This document shows, in pieces, positions 1 through 8,748 of a DNA stretch of 64,000 bases. The position numbers and the translations under genes were made by a program. The stretch comes from Oxalobacteraceae bacterium OTU3CAMAD1 (lineage in GTDB: Bacteria > Pseudomonadota > Gammaproteobacteria > Burkholderiales > Burkholderiaceae_D). How positions within the stretch are numbered: the first letter of the stretch is position 1; each line of letters opens with the position of its first letter. The DNA lies in the NCBI GenBank assembly GCA_024123915.1, contig CP099650.1, forward strand, positions 3,906,001 through 3,970,000, read 5' to 3'. The notes under the pieces are model-generated. The model had not been told where the DNA came from and did no database searches. It saw nothing but the letters and a program-made list of their open reading frames with translations.

Positions 1-916
1 GCAGGGCTTCGAGCTGGCGTATTCGGAAGGTGTGCGCATCACCGAGGAGCGCATCTGGGGCAAGGACGAGATCAAGTTCGTCAAGCCGGAGGTCAATGCG
101 AAGCTGATCGCCGATGCGGTGCAGGCGGCGAAATCGGCGGACACCATCATCATGGTCCTGGGCGACAACGAACAGACCAGCCGCGAGGCGTGGGCCGACG
201 AGCATTTGGGCGACCGCGCGAGCCTCGATTTGATGGGCCAGCAGAACGATCTGGCAGCGGCGATTTTCGCGCTGGGCAAGCCGACCGTCGTGTTCCTGCT
301 GAACGGCCGTCCGCTGTCGGTCAACCTGCTGGCGGAGAAGGCCGATGCGCTGATCGAGGGCTGGTACATGGGGCAGGAGACCGGCCATGCGGCTGCCGAC
401 CTGCTGTTCGGCCGCGCCAACCCAGGTGGCAAGCTGCCGGTGTCGATCGCGCGCAATGTCGGTCAACTGCCGGTGTTTTACAACCATAAGCCGTCGGCGC
501 GTCGTGGGTATATCGATGGCAGCACCAAGCCCTTGTATCCGTTCGGCTTTGGACTGAGCTACACGACGTTCGATATCTCGGCGCCGCGTTTGACCAAGGC
601 CTCGATCGGCATCGCCGGCTCGACGTCGGTGCAGGTGGATGTGACCAACACCGGCAAGCTGGCGGGTGACGAGGTTGTGCAGATCTATATTCGGGATGAC
701 GTCAGTTCGGCGACGCGCGCGGTGTTGGAATTGAAGGCGTTTAAGCGTGTGACGTTGCAGCCGGGCGAGAAGCGCACGCTGACGTTCGATATCAAACCGT
801 CGGATTTGTGGTTCTTTAATGCGCAGATGAAGCGGGTGGTGGAGCCGGGTAGTTTTACCATTCACGCCGGTCCGGATAGCGTGAAGTTGAAGTCCGTGAA
901 GTTGATGGTGGGGTAA
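1..916 (+). CDS. GH3 beta-glucosidase-type glycoside hydrolase, C-terminal part (5' end outside window)
   Basis: The reading frame is open from the first bases, so the gene begins upstream and only about the last 304 residues are seen. This part covers the GH3 C-terminal alpha/beta sandwich, with family-typical stretches GDNEQTSREAWADEH, DLMGQQNDL and GRANPGGKLPVS, followed by YPFGFGLSYTTF and a fibronectin type III-like domain (DEVVQIYIRD ... LKAFKRVTLQPGEKRTLTF). These features are characteristic of bglX-type beta-glucosidases/xylosidases that act on cello- or xylo-oligosaccharides. The nucleophile domain and any signal peptide lie outside the window, so substrate and location cannot be read. 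It converges with the GH35-like gene; a REP pair lies between them. An imperfect GC-rich hairpin at 921-940 follows the stop but has no T-run. Confidence 0.9.
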   Translation, partial: QGFELAYSEGVRITEERIWGKDEIKFVKPEVNAKLIADAVQAAKSADTIIMVLGDNEQTSREAWADEHLGDRASLDLMGQQNDLAAAIFALGKPTVVFLLNGRPLSVNLLAEKADALIEGWYMGQETGHAAADLLFGRANPGGKLPVSIARNVGQLPVFYNHKPSARRGYIDGSTKPLYPFGFGLSYTTFDISAPRLTKASIGIAGSTSVQVDVTNTGKLAGDEVVQIYIRDDVSSATRAVLELKAFKRVTLQPGEKRTLTFDIKPSDLWFFNAQMKRVVEPGSFTIHAGPDSVKLKSVKLMVG

Positions 917-941
917 TTAGGAGGGGCCGCTGGCGGCTCCT

Positions 942-1072
942 GGCGGATTACGCCGTTCCGGCTAATCCGCCCTACGTGACTCTTCGAGGGATCGCGTGTG
1001 CGTTGTCTTAGGTGATGTCTGCCTACCTCGGAATCACGTAGGGCGGATTAGCGCGAAGCGCGTAATCCGCCA
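942..1072. repeat. REP pair A/B, tails facing inward
   Basis: Two copies of a GTAG-type REP palindrome in opposite orientation: copy A at 942-978 (GGCGGATTACG ... CCCTACGTG) and copy B at 1035-1072 (CACGTAGGGCGGATTA ... TAATCCGCC). Each folds as GGCGGATTA/TAATCCGCC with a short GC inner hairpin, and GTAG sits at the foot of the stem as in classical REPs. The CTACGTG tails of the two copies face each other. The stem is perfectly paired in both. The pair fills the gap between two convergent genes. Confidence 0.9.
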
Positions 1073-1079
1073 TCTTGAC

Positions 1080-2726
1080 TTACCGGTAGCGGTACAATTT
1101 CACCTTCTGCATCGTGAAGTCCCCCGTCACCAGCATGATCTGCCGGCCCTGGTGGATTTCGTCGCCATTGAGCCAGCGACCATCTTTCCATTTGCCGTTC
1201 TCGTAGGTCCCTTCGGTCACCTTTTCAAGGCCCACCAAATCCCCCGCGCCGGTGGCGTCGGTGAACTTCACCGTCAGCCCTTTACCCGCCAGCAGGAACT
1301 CGTCGTCCGACAGTTTGATGATCAAACCGCCGCAACCCTCCAGATCCTTGCTGTCCGTCTTGGCCCAAGGGTTGCTGAAGCTGACCTGCAAGTTAAAGCC
1401 GCCCATCGTCACCTGCTGCGGCGAAGCATCCACCACGCCGTCATACGACACCTTGGCCTTGAAGCCGCGCATATTGCCGCTGCCTTGCACCTGGTTGATC
1501 AAAGGCGTCAACTGACGCAGCAGGCGATACGCCTTCGGCAGCGGGTCGGTAGGCTCGCTGTCCTCGACGCCGAACGGCGAGAAGCCGAACGCGTCGAACT
1601 CGCCGATCGCGTAGAAAGCCTTGGCCGCCGCGTCATGCCGGCCGGCGTTGTCGGCCTCCGGCACAAACAGCGGATTGTCCGCCCGCTTGAACTGCGGCGC
1701 CCATTCGGTGAAGTTGGGGAAGTAGGTGTCGATTGCCAGCACGTCGATGGACGGCGCGCCTGCCTTCCAGATATCGAACAGGTGCGGCAGCGGACCGGCG
1801 CTCGGATACTCGCCAGGCTTTTTGCCGGGCCGGTTCAGCGCCGCGTTGACGTACATCGGCAGCGGATAGGCGGCCTTGCCGGCGGCCGTCATGGTTTCCA
1901 CAAAGGTGGCGTAGCCCCAGGCCTGGAAAACCTCCTCGGCGGCGATCGACGTGCCGAACACCTCGGCCCAGGTGCCGCTGGCGCGATTTCCGTTGGCGGC
2001 CCACAGCGCCTGCACCGACGGATGCAGCCTGGCGCGATTTGCGCCCAGGTAATCGGTCAAGGCCTTGGGCACCTGGCCGGCGATGGCGGCGTTGGCCAGC
2101 GGGCTGTAATCGCGCACGTCCGGCAGCATGCCGATCTCGTTCTCCACCTGCACCATGACGACGGTGCGCTCGGTGTCGACCTGTTTCAGGTGCGCCAGCA
2201 GCGCGCGGTAGGCGGCGGTGTCGGCGGCCAGCGTCTTGGGGCTGAAAGGCGTGAGCACTTCCTGCGCTACGCCGTTGCGGGCAAGCGAGCGCGGGAAACG
2301 CTGGGCGTCGCGCTTGACCCACGGCGGCACGTAGGTCGACATCGAATTCTTCCAGGCGCCGAACCACAGCAGGATCAGCTTCTTGTCGTTCGCGCGCGCC
2401 TGTTTGAGCATGCCATCGAGGACGGTGAAATCGAAGCGGCCTTCAACCGGTTCGATCTGGTCCCACTGCACCGGCGCCAGCACGGTGTTCAGCTCCGCGC
2501 CCTTGAGCGCCGGCCAGAGTTTGTTCAGGTACGGCAGGTGCGATGCCGAGGAATTATGCAGTTCGCCGGCGAGGACGAGGAAGGGCTGGTCGTTGACCAT
2601 CAATTGCGTGGCAGTGCCTTGCTTGCGCAGGTAAGGGACGGAATTGGCCGCCAGCGCGGCGCCACCCTCCAGCAGAAACAGCGCGAAGGCGCAGGTTAGC
2701 GCGGCGCGTCGTGTCGGTGCTCGCAT
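1080..2726 (-). CDS. Secreted GH35-like beta-galactosidase (DUF5597-type C-terminus)
   Basis: A 548-residue protein with an N-terminal signal peptide (RRAALTCAFALFLLEGGAALAA). A TIM-barrel glycosidase follows, with the GH35/GH42-clan signature VENEIG; Glu197 is the likely acid/base and Glu358 in FVPEADN the likely nucleophile. The C-terminal part from about residue 400 looks like the beta domain of the GH35 enzymes annotated with DUF5597. Known relatives release galactose from side chains such as xyloglucan; the substrate here is inferred. Start chosen at 2726: TTTTTAGGAGCACC precedes the ATG with an AGGAG six bases away. An in-frame start 57 bases upstream would fall inside a terminator hairpin. 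The leader carries a candidate promoter at 2913-2942 and an intrinsic terminator at 2755-2778, so expression may be attenuated. Confidence 0.82.
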   Translation of the reverse strand: MRAPTRRAALTCAFALFLLEGGAALAANSVPYLRKQGTATQLMVNDQPFLVLAGELHNSSASHLPYLNKLWPALKGAELNTVLAPVQWDQIEPVEGRFDFTVLDGMLKQARANDKKLILLWFGAWKNSMSTYVPPWVKRDAQRFPRSLARNGVAQEVLTPFSPKTLAADTAAYRALLAHLKQVDTERTVVMVQVENEIGMLPDVRDYSPLANAAIAGQVPKALTDYLGANRARLHPSVQALWAANGNRASGTWAEVFGTSIAAEEVFQAWGYATFVETMTAAGKAAYPLPMYVNAALNRPGKKPGEYPSAGPLPHLFDIWKAGAPSIDVLAIDTYFPNFTEWAPQFKRADNPLFVPEADNAGRHDAAAKAFYAIGEFDAFGFSPFGVEDSEPTDPLPKAYRLLRQLTPLINQVQGSGNMRGFKAKVSYDGVVDASPQQVTMGGFNLQVSFSNPWAKTDSKDLEGCGGLIIKLSDDEFLLAGKGLTVKFTDATGAGDLVGLEKVTEGTYENGKWKDGRWLNGDEIHQGRQIMLVTGDFTMQKVKLYRYR

Positions 2727-2754
2727 GGTGCTCCTAAAAATCCAGTTAAAAAAA

Positions 2755-2778
2755 CACCGTCGCTGTAAGGCGACGGTG
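2755..2778 (-). terminator. Intrinsic terminator or attenuator in the GH35-like leader
   Basis: On the minus strand a perfect 9-bp stem (CACCGTCGC / GCGACGGTG, 6-base loop) is followed directly by seven T residues, then 17 bases later by the AGGAG of the GH35-like gene. A second, upstream hairpin (CTGCCCC / GGGGCAG, about 2786-2806) immediately precedes it. Because poxB already has its own terminator at 2952-2984, this one seems placed to act on the GH35-like transcript itself. Confidence 0.7.
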
Positions 2779-2912
2779 TACAAACTGCCCCGGGGGATGG
2801 GGCAGGAGAGCTAGAACCCGTTACAGAAAAAATTCACCAAGCCGGTCCCGGATCACATGTGACAGGGGCGGGGCCGGGGCGCGAATCACTTGGATGATTG
2901 CGCGACCATTTC

Positions 2913-2942
2913 AGTGTAGGTTCGACCCACCGGGGTTGTCAA
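2913..2942 (-). promoter_or_regulatory. Candidate sigma-70 promoter for the GH35-like gene
   Basis: Minus-strand TTGACA (2942-2937) and TACACT (2918-2913) are separated by 18 bases. The -35 is perfect and the -10 matches four of six. It starts just after the poxB terminator. A 10-bp perfect palindrome TCACATGTGA lies downstream at 2853-2862 and could be an operator. Predicted leader length is about 180 bases. Confidence 0.5.
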
Positions 2943-2951
2943 CATAAAAAT

Positions 2952-2984
2952 GCCACTAAATGTTATGCGCAAACATTTAGTGGC
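2952..2984 (-). terminator. Terminator downstream of poxB
   Basis: A perfect 13-bp inverted repeat (GCCACTAAATGTT / AACATTTAGTGGC, 7-base loop) lies 22 bases after the poxB stop. On the minus strand it is followed by ATTTTTATG, a short U-run. Confidence 0.7.
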
Positions 2985-3006
2985 TTTAGGGGGTGCGGCC
3001 GGCGCC

Positions 3007-4722
3007 CTATTTGACGAAATTGTCCTTGATCATGTCGACGACATCGCCACCGCGTCCGCTCAGCACGGCCTTGACCGAGTACAGCGCGGTGCCCAGCACC
3101 TGGGACGCCTGTATATTCGGCGGCATCACCAGTTCGAAGCGGTCGGTGGTGACGTCAAGCAGCGCCGGACCCGGGTGCGCCAGCCATGCCTGGACTTCGG
3201 CTTCCAGCTCCGCCGCCGATTCGACGCGGCGGCCGTAGATGCCGATCGCCTCCGCCACGGCGGCGAAGTTCGGGTTTTTCAGTTCGGTGTAGGCGTCGAG
3301 CAGGCCTTCCACCTTTTGTTCCAGTTCGACGAAGCCCAGCGAGCCGTTGTTGTAGACGGCAACCTTGATGGCGATATTCTCCTGTACCGCCGTGATCAAG
3401 TCCCCCATCATCATCGTCAGGCCGCCGTCGCCGGACAACGAGATCACCTGGCGCTGCGGGAAGGCCTTTTTCGCGCCCAGCGCCTGCGGCATGGCGTTGG
3501 CCATGGTGCCGTGGGTCAGGCTGACCAGCGTGCGGCGTTTGCCGGTGGCGCGGGTATGGCGCAGCACCCATACCATCGGCGAGCCGCCGTCGGCGGTGAA
3601 GATGGCGTCGTCGTCGGCGTGCTTGTCGATCATCGCGGTCAGGTATTGCGGGCGGATCGTGCTGCCGTCGCCCGGCGTGGCGCGCTCGTTCAGATGCTCG
3701 ACGGCTTTTTGGTGGCGCTCGACGCACTGGTCGAGGAACTCGCGGTCGCCGCGTATCTGCACGCGCGGCAGCAGCGCGGCCAAAGTGGTGGCGATGTCGC
3801 CGACGGCGCCCACTTCGACCGGGTGGCGCCTTCCCAGGTGCGTCGGATCGATGTCGATCTGGATGATGCGCGCGTGCGCCGGGTAGTACTGGCGCCAGGC
3901 GAAGTCGCATCCGAGCAGGAGCAGGGTATCGCACTCCGTCACCGCGTGGTAGCCGGAGTCGATGCCGAAGATGCCGGTCATGCCGACGTTGTACGGGTTG
4001 TTGTACTCGACAAAATCCTTGGCGCGCGAGGTGTGGGCGATCGGCGCCTTGATACGCTCGGCCAGCGCCATCAGCGGACCGTGCGCGCCTTCGCAACCGG
4101 AACCGGCGTAGATCGCGACCTTCTTGCCGTCGTTGATGATTTCGGCGATGCGGTTCATTTCCGTGTCCGATGGGCGGGTTTGCGGCTGCGGCAGGTGGAC
4201 GGAGAAATGCGGCTCGTCGACCGCCGATTCCTTGGACAGGTCGACCGGGAGTATGATCACCGCCACGCCGCCCTTGGTCATCGCCGCCTGCGCCGCCATG
4301 GCGGTGATACGCTTGGCGTGGGCCGGCGTGCGGATCTCCTGGCGAAACACGCTGCAATGGTCGTAGATCGGCTTGTAGTCGACCTCCTGCGGGAAGTCGG
4401 TGCCCAATTCGTCGCGGGTGATCTGGCTGGCGATCAGCACCACCGGCGAGCGGTTGCGGTGCGCTTCGAACAAGCCATTGATGAAGTGCAGGCTGCCCGG
4501 GCCGCAGGAGCCGGCGCACAAGGTCAGGCGGTTGGCGACGATGGCCTCGGCGCCGGCGGCGAAACCGCCGGCCTCCTCATGACGCACATGAACCCACTCG
4601 ATCTCGCTGCGACGGATGGCGTCGGTGATGTAGTTCAGCGAATCGCCGGGAATGCCCCAGCAATGTTTGGCCCCGGCTTGCTGCAGAGTTTCGATAACGA
4701 CTTCGGCGACTGTTTTGGCCAT
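3007..4722 (-). CDS. poxB: Thiamine-diphosphate-dependent pyruvate dehydrogenase (quinone)/pyruvate oxidase
   Basis: A 571-residue protein of the TPP-enzyme superfamily with the usual three domains. The N-terminal PYR domain has WGIPGDSLN and the catalytic Glu in VRHEEAGGFAAGAEA. The central domain binds FAD (roughly 190-330, including YAGSGCEG and TGIFG). The C-terminal PP domain has the TPP motif SGDGGLTMMMGDL ... YNNGSLGFVELEQ. Length and motifs match PoxB, which decarboxylates pyruvate to acetate and CO2 and passes electrons to ubiquinone at the inner membrane. The C-terminal tail keeps a lipid-activation-like end. Start is set at 4722 because AGGAATTCAATC precedes that ATG; an ATG 18 bases upstream lacks a site. 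It stands alone, with its own terminator. Acetolactate synthase is less likely given the overall pattern. Confidence 0.9.
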   Translation of the reverse strand: MAKTVAEVVIETLQQAGAKHCWGIPGDSLNYITDAIRRSEIEWVHVRHEEAGGFAAGAEAIVANRLTLCAGSCGPGSLHFINGLFEAHRNRSPVVLIASQITRDELGTDFPQEVDYKPIYDHCSVFRQEIRTPAHAKRITAMAAQAAMTKGGVAVIILPVDLSKESAVDEPHFSVHLPQPQTRPSDTEMNRIAEIINDGKKVAIYAGSGCEGAHGPLMALAERIKAPIAHTSRAKDFVEYNNPYNVGMTGIFGIDSGYHAVTECDTLLLLGCDFAWRQYYPAHARIIQIDIDPTHLGRRHPVEVGAVGDIATTLAALLPRVQIRGDREFLDQCVERHQKAVEHLNERATPGDGSTIRPQYLTAMIDKHADDDAIFTADGGSPMVWVLRHTRATGKRRTLVSLTHGTMANAMPQALGAKKAFPQRQVISLSGDGGLTMMMGDLITAVQENIAIKVAVYNNGSLGFVELEQKVEGLLDAYTELKNPNFAAVAEAIGIYGRRVESAAELEAEVQAWLAHPGPALLDVTTDRFELVMPPNIQASQVLGTALYSVKAVLSGRGGDVVDMIKDNFVK

Positions 4723-4942
4723 GATTGAATTCCTGATCAATGATTGGATTTGTTCAGTTTATCGCTGGTAACGCGTACGGAGCGCACGCGTCTATGCTGT
4801 CTTGGCGATAGGCAACGAAGAGTCCGCCATGAGGGATGAAAGCCCGGTCGGATGCGTTCCGGTTGGCGATCCCGTACGTTGCCGTACATACTAATTTCCC
4901 CGAATCGATAATGCTGGGATTAAATTGTTATAGGAACGTTTT

Positions 4943-7549
4943 ATGGCCAAGCACCGCCCTTCAAGTCCCGGCGAACAGACCCGATCCGCCATCGAGACCG
5001 CAGACTCGGGCTATGTCCGCGTGCGCGGCGCGCGCGAGCACAATCTTCAAAACGTCGATGTCGACATCCCGCGCAACGCGCTGGTGGTGTTCACCGGCGT
5101 ATCGGGTTCCGGCAAATCGTCGCTGGCTTTCGGCACCCTGTATGCGGAGGCGCAGCGGCGCTACCTGGAGTCGGTGTCGCCCTATGCCCGGCGCCTGTTC
5201 CATCAGATGGCGGTGCCGGAGGTCGACGCCATCGATGGTCTGCCGCCTGCCGTGGCGTTGCAGCAGCAGCGCGGCGCGCCGACGACCCGTTCATCGGTCG
5301 GCAGTGTCAGTACTTTATCGAATTCGCTGCGCATGCTGTACTCGCGCGCGGGCGACTATCCGCCCGGCCAGGAATTGCTGTATGCGGAATCGTTCTCGCC
5401 CAATACGCCGCAGGGCGCGTGTCCGCAGTGTCATGGACTGGGCAGGGTGTACGAGGCGACCGAGCGTTCGATGGTGCCGGACGACAGCCTGACGATACGC
5501 GAACGCGCCGTGGCGGCGTGGCCCACCGCCTGGCACGGACAGAATCTGCGCGATATCCTGGTGACGCTCGGCTACGACGTCGATACGCCATGGCGCGAGC
5601 TGCCCAAGAAACAGCGAGACTGGATTCTGTTCACCGACGAACAGCCCACCGTGCCGGTTTACGCCGGCCTGACGCCGGCCGAGGCGCGGCGCGCGCACAA
5701 GCGCAAGGAGACGCCGAGCTACCAGGGCACTTTCACCGGTGCGCGCAAATATGTGCTGCAAACGTTCGCCGGCACCGAAAGCGCGATCATGAAGAAACGC
5801 GTGTCCCAGTACCTGGTCGGTATGGATTGCCCGACCTGCGAGGGCAAGCGGTTGCGGCGGGAATCGCTGTCGGTGACGTTCCGCGGTCACGATATCACCG
5901 AGATCGGGCGCCTGCCTTTACAGCGGCTGGCGCAGTTGCTGGCGCCTTACGCGGAGGGGAAACCGCCGGCCGCCAAGACCAAGGCCAAGGCGAAGGACGC
6001 CGAACGCCATCCGGAGAAAGCGATCGTCACGCAGCGCATCGCCCAGGATCTGGTGGCGCGGCTCGCCGTGCTGCTGGACCTTGGATTGGGGTATCTGAGC
6101 CTCGAACGCGGCACGCCGACGTTGTCGCCCGGCGAACTGCAACGGCTTCGGTTGGCGACGCAGGTCCGTTCCAGCTTGTTCGGCGTGGTCTATGTGCTGG
6201 ACGAACCGTCGGCCGGCCTGCATCCCGTCGATACCGAGGCGCTGTTGCGGGCATTGGACCGCCTCAAGGCGGCGGGAAACTCGCTGTTCGTCGTCGAGCA
6301 TGCGCTGGATGTGATCCGGCACGCCGACTGGATCGTCGACGTCGGGCCGAAGGCCGGTCAGCAAGGTGGCCGCATACTGTATAGCGGCGCGCCGGATGGA
6401 CTTGCCGACGTGGCCGAGTCGCGCACCGCGCGCCATCTGTTCGAGCGTGTCGAGCGTTCGCCGCGCGCGGTGCGCGCGCCGGCGGACTGGTTACGTTTGC
6501 GCGGTGTCGAGCGCAATAACCTGCATGGCGTGGACGCTGATTTTCCGCTGGGCGTGTTGACCAGCGTGAGCGGCGTTTCCGGCTCCGGAAAGTCCAGCCT
6601 CGTGAGTCAGGCGCTGGTTCAGCTGGTGCTGGCGCAGTTGGGACAAAGCGTGGCGGCCAGCGACGCCGACACCGATTTGGCCGAGGCGGCGCTGGACGAT
6701 ACGGGCGGCGGCGATGTGCGCGGCCGCGTCATAGAAGGCATGCACGGCGTGCGGCGCCTGGTGCAGGTCGACCAGCGGCCTATCGGAAGAACACCGCGTT
6801 CCAATCTGGCGACTTATACCGGTTTGTTCGATCATGTGCGCAAGCTGTTTGCGGCCACCAAGGCGGCACGCGCGCGGCATTACGACGCGGGGCGGTTCTC
6901 GTTCAATGTCGCCAAGGGCCGCTGCCCGAATTGCGCGGGCGAGGGGTTTGTCATGGTCGAATTGCTGTTCCTGCCGAGCGTGTATGCGCCTTGTCCGGAA
7001 TGCGAGGGCGCGCGCTACAACCCGGATACGCTGGCGGTGCGCTACCGCGACCGCAATATCGCCGAGGTGTTGCGGATGACGGTGGACGCGGCGTGGGAGT
7101 TCTTCGCCGAAGAGGCGCCGCTGCGGCATGCGCTGGATGTGCTGCGCGCGGTGGGACTGGGCTATCTGCGGCTGGGCCAGCCGGCGACGGAGTTGTCCGG
7201 CGGCGAGGCGCAGCGCATCAAGCTGGCGACCGAGTTGCAGCGCGCCAGCCGCGGCGACACCTTGTACGTGCTGGACGAGCCGACGACGGGTTTGCATCCG
7301 TCGGACATCGAGTTGCTGATGACGCAGCTGCACGGGCTGGTGGACGCCGGCAACACCGTGGTGGTCGTCGAGCACAATATGCAGGTGTTGGCCGACAGCG
7401 ATTGGGTGATCGACGTCGGCCCGGGCGCGGGCGAGGAGGGCGGTGCGATCGTTGCTGCAGGCCCGCCTGAGGCGTTGGCGAAGGACAAGCACAGCCGCAC
7501 GGCGCCGTACCTGGCCCGTGCGCTTAAGGCATCCGCGGTTCGACGCTAA
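4943..7549 (+). CDS. UvrA-like ABC ATPase lacking the UvrB-binding domain (class II UvrA)
   Basis: An 868-residue protein with two ABC modules: Walker A GVSGSGKSS near residue 55, signature LSPGELQRLRLA and Walker B YVLDEPSAGLHP, then a second GVSGSGKSS, ELSGGEAQRIKLA and YVLDEPTTGLHP. Zinc-finger cysteines are present (CPQC at 160, CPTC, CPNC ... CPEC). In canonical UvrA about 150 residues of UvrB-binding domain separate LLYSRAG from the first CPxC; here only about 23 residues do, so that domain is absent. A Lys/Ala-rich insert (AAKTKAKAKDAE) replaces part of the insertion region. Such short UvrA paralogues (UvrA2) accompany a normal UvrA and are linked to damage tolerance or resistance to DNA-binding drugs; the role here is inferred. 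TAGGAACG precedes the ATG. No SOS-box-like sequence was seen upstream. The stop overlaps the next gene's stop by three bases, tail to tail. Confidence 0.88.
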   Translation: MAKHRPSSPGEQTRSAIETADSGYVRVRGAREHNLQNVDVDIPRNALVVFTGVSGSGKSSLAFGTLYAEAQRRYLESVSPYARRLFHQMAVPEVDAIDGLPPAVALQQQRGAPTTRSSVGSVSTLSNSLRMLYSRAGDYPPGQELLYAESFSPNTPQGACPQCHGLGRVYEATERSMVPDDSLTIRERAVAAWPTAWHGQNLRDILVTLGYDVDTPWRELPKKQRDWILFTDEQPTVPVYAGLTPAEARRAHKRKETPSYQGTFTGARKYVLQTFAGTESAIMKKRVSQYLVGMDCPTCEGKRLRRESLSVTFRGHDITEIGRLPLQRLAQLLAPYAEGKPPAAKTKAKAKDAERHPEKAIVTQRIAQDLVARLAVLLDLGLGYLSLERGTPTLSPGELQRLRLATQVRSSLFGVVYVLDEPSAGLHPVDTEALLRALDRLKAAGNSLFVVEHALDVIRHADWIVDVGPKAGQQGGRILYSGAPDGLADVAESRTARHLFERVERSPRAVRAPADWLRLRGVERNNLHGVDADFPLGVLTSVSGVSGSGKSSLVSQALVQLVLAQLGQSVAASDADTDLAEAALDDTGGGDVRGRVIEGMHGVRRLVQVDQRPIGRTPRSNLATYTGLFDHVRKLFAATKAARARHYDAGRFSFNVAKGRCPNCAGEGFVMVELLFLPSVYAPCPECEGARYNPDTLAVRYRDRNIAEVLRMTVDAAWEFFAEEAPLRHALDVLRAVGLGYLRLGQPATELSGGEAQRIKLATELQRASRGDTLYVLDEPTTGLHPSDIELLMTQLHGLVDAGNTVVVVEHNMQVLADSDWVIDVGPGAGEEGGAIVAAGPPEALAKDKHSRTAPYLARALKASAVRR

Positions 7550-8568
7550 TCCATCGCCCGTGATGTCGGCGTCAGCAGCAAGGTCGCGCAGTCTCCGGCC
7601 CTGCAGCCGTAACCGAGTATCTGCCCCCGGTCGTTGATGTCCGACGCATGTTCGACCGACCAACCCGATGCCGGATCGATCAGGGAATTGAGGTCCCGCA
7701 TGACGCCGCCGCTGTAGATGAAGCCATGGGTCGGGGCGCCGGGGGCGGCGAGTAGCGACTCGCCCACGATCTGGTCGTGGGCGTTAATGCCTTGGGCGAC
7801 GCTGAACGTGCCGCCAAGCGTGCCAAGATCCTGCATCATGCCATTGGCGTAAAGGAATGCATGGTAGAAGTTATCGGCTCTCTGGGCGAATCCGACGACG
7901 TGGCCGCGCTCGTTGTTGGCGGACGCAAAGCTGTAGGGGCCGCCCAGTGTGCCGAGGTCCCGCATGGCGCTCCCGTTATGGAGGAAGGCGTGTATGTCGC
8001 CTTCGGCGGTCATTGAGTTGCCAACGACATCGCCACGCGCGTTGATATCGTTTCCGACACTGAAGATGCCGCCAAGGGTTCCCAGGTCCATCATGACGCC
8101 GCGCGTGTAACGATAGGCGTGCCACGAGTCGCTGCTGGTGGCCGAGCCACCGGCGATTTGCCCGGCGTTGTTGATTCCTTGCGCGTCGGCACAGCAGCCC
8201 CCCAGCGTACCGATGTCGCGCATGGTGCCGTCCGAATAGAGAAATGCGCGCGACTCCCCTGCGCTGTTGTACGAGGCCCCTACGACCTGGCCTCGTTCGT
8301 TCAGGTCGGCGGAATAGCTGGAGTCGCCGCCCAGCGTGCCCAGTAGGGTGACATTGCCCCGATCGTACAATACCGCCTGTGTGGACCCACCGACGGGCAT
8401 GTTGCCGGCGATCTGGGCTCGATTGTTGAGGGCAGTCGCATAGATGTTCGCCGCCGGCCCACGCACCGGGGTGATCTCATAGCGGGTCTGGGCCTGCGCG
8501 GCCCCCGCCAGCAACATCAGCATCGTTAGCGGCCACAGCGGCCGCATTTTGTTGGACAAGTAAGTCAT
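7546..8568 (-). CDS. Exported HAF-repeat protein
   Basis: 340 residues. A signal peptide (MRPLWPLTMLMLLAGAAQAQ) precedes about five to six repeats of roughly 45 residues with the core LGTLGG ... INxxGQIVG, the pattern of the bacterial extracellular HAF repeat family. The final repeat deviates (DLNSLIDPASGWSVEHASDINDRGQILGYG). A protein built only of such repeats is likely a beta-propeller-like extracytoplasmic protein; no catalytic motif is visible and the function is unknown. Start at 8568: CCGGAGAAACACC gives a GGAG eight bases before the ATG. A second ATG seven codons in would also leave an intact signal peptide. Its 3' end overlaps the stop of the UvrA-like gene. Confidence 0.85.
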   Translation of the reverse strand: MTYLSNKMRPLWPLTMLMLLAGAAQAQTRYEITPVRGPAANIYATALNNRAQIAGNMPVGGSTQAVLYDRGNVTLLGTLGGDSSYSADLNERGQVVGASYNSAGESRAFLYSDGTMRDIGTLGGCCADAQGINNAGQIAGGSATSSDSWHAYRYTRGVMMDLGTLGGIFSVGNDINARGDVVGNSMTAEGDIHAFLHNGSAMRDLGTLGGPYSFASANNERGHVVGFAQRADNFYHAFLYANGMMQDLGTLGGTFSVAQGINAHDQIVGESLLAAPGAPTHGFIYSGGVMRDLNSLIDPASGWSVEHASDINDRGQILGYGCRAGDCATLLLTPTSRAMD

Positions 8569-8748
8569 GGTGTTTCTCCGGTGGAGGGTGGAATGGATCA
8601 GGCCAGCTCCACCAGCCTAATGGCTCACACCGGAACACGTCTGCGGCAGATCAAGCAAGCGATAGAGCCCGCCGTTGCTGGCCTGCCGCCTCGCGCGCAA
8701 GTTTTCGTTGGGGATACCCGGAGCCGGACAGCCGGCCCCGGGAAGACA

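Noticed and set aside
4723..4942. LexA/SOS box upstream of the UvrA-like gene
   Set aside because: No CTG-N10-CAG-type sequence with adequate match was found in the 220-base gap.
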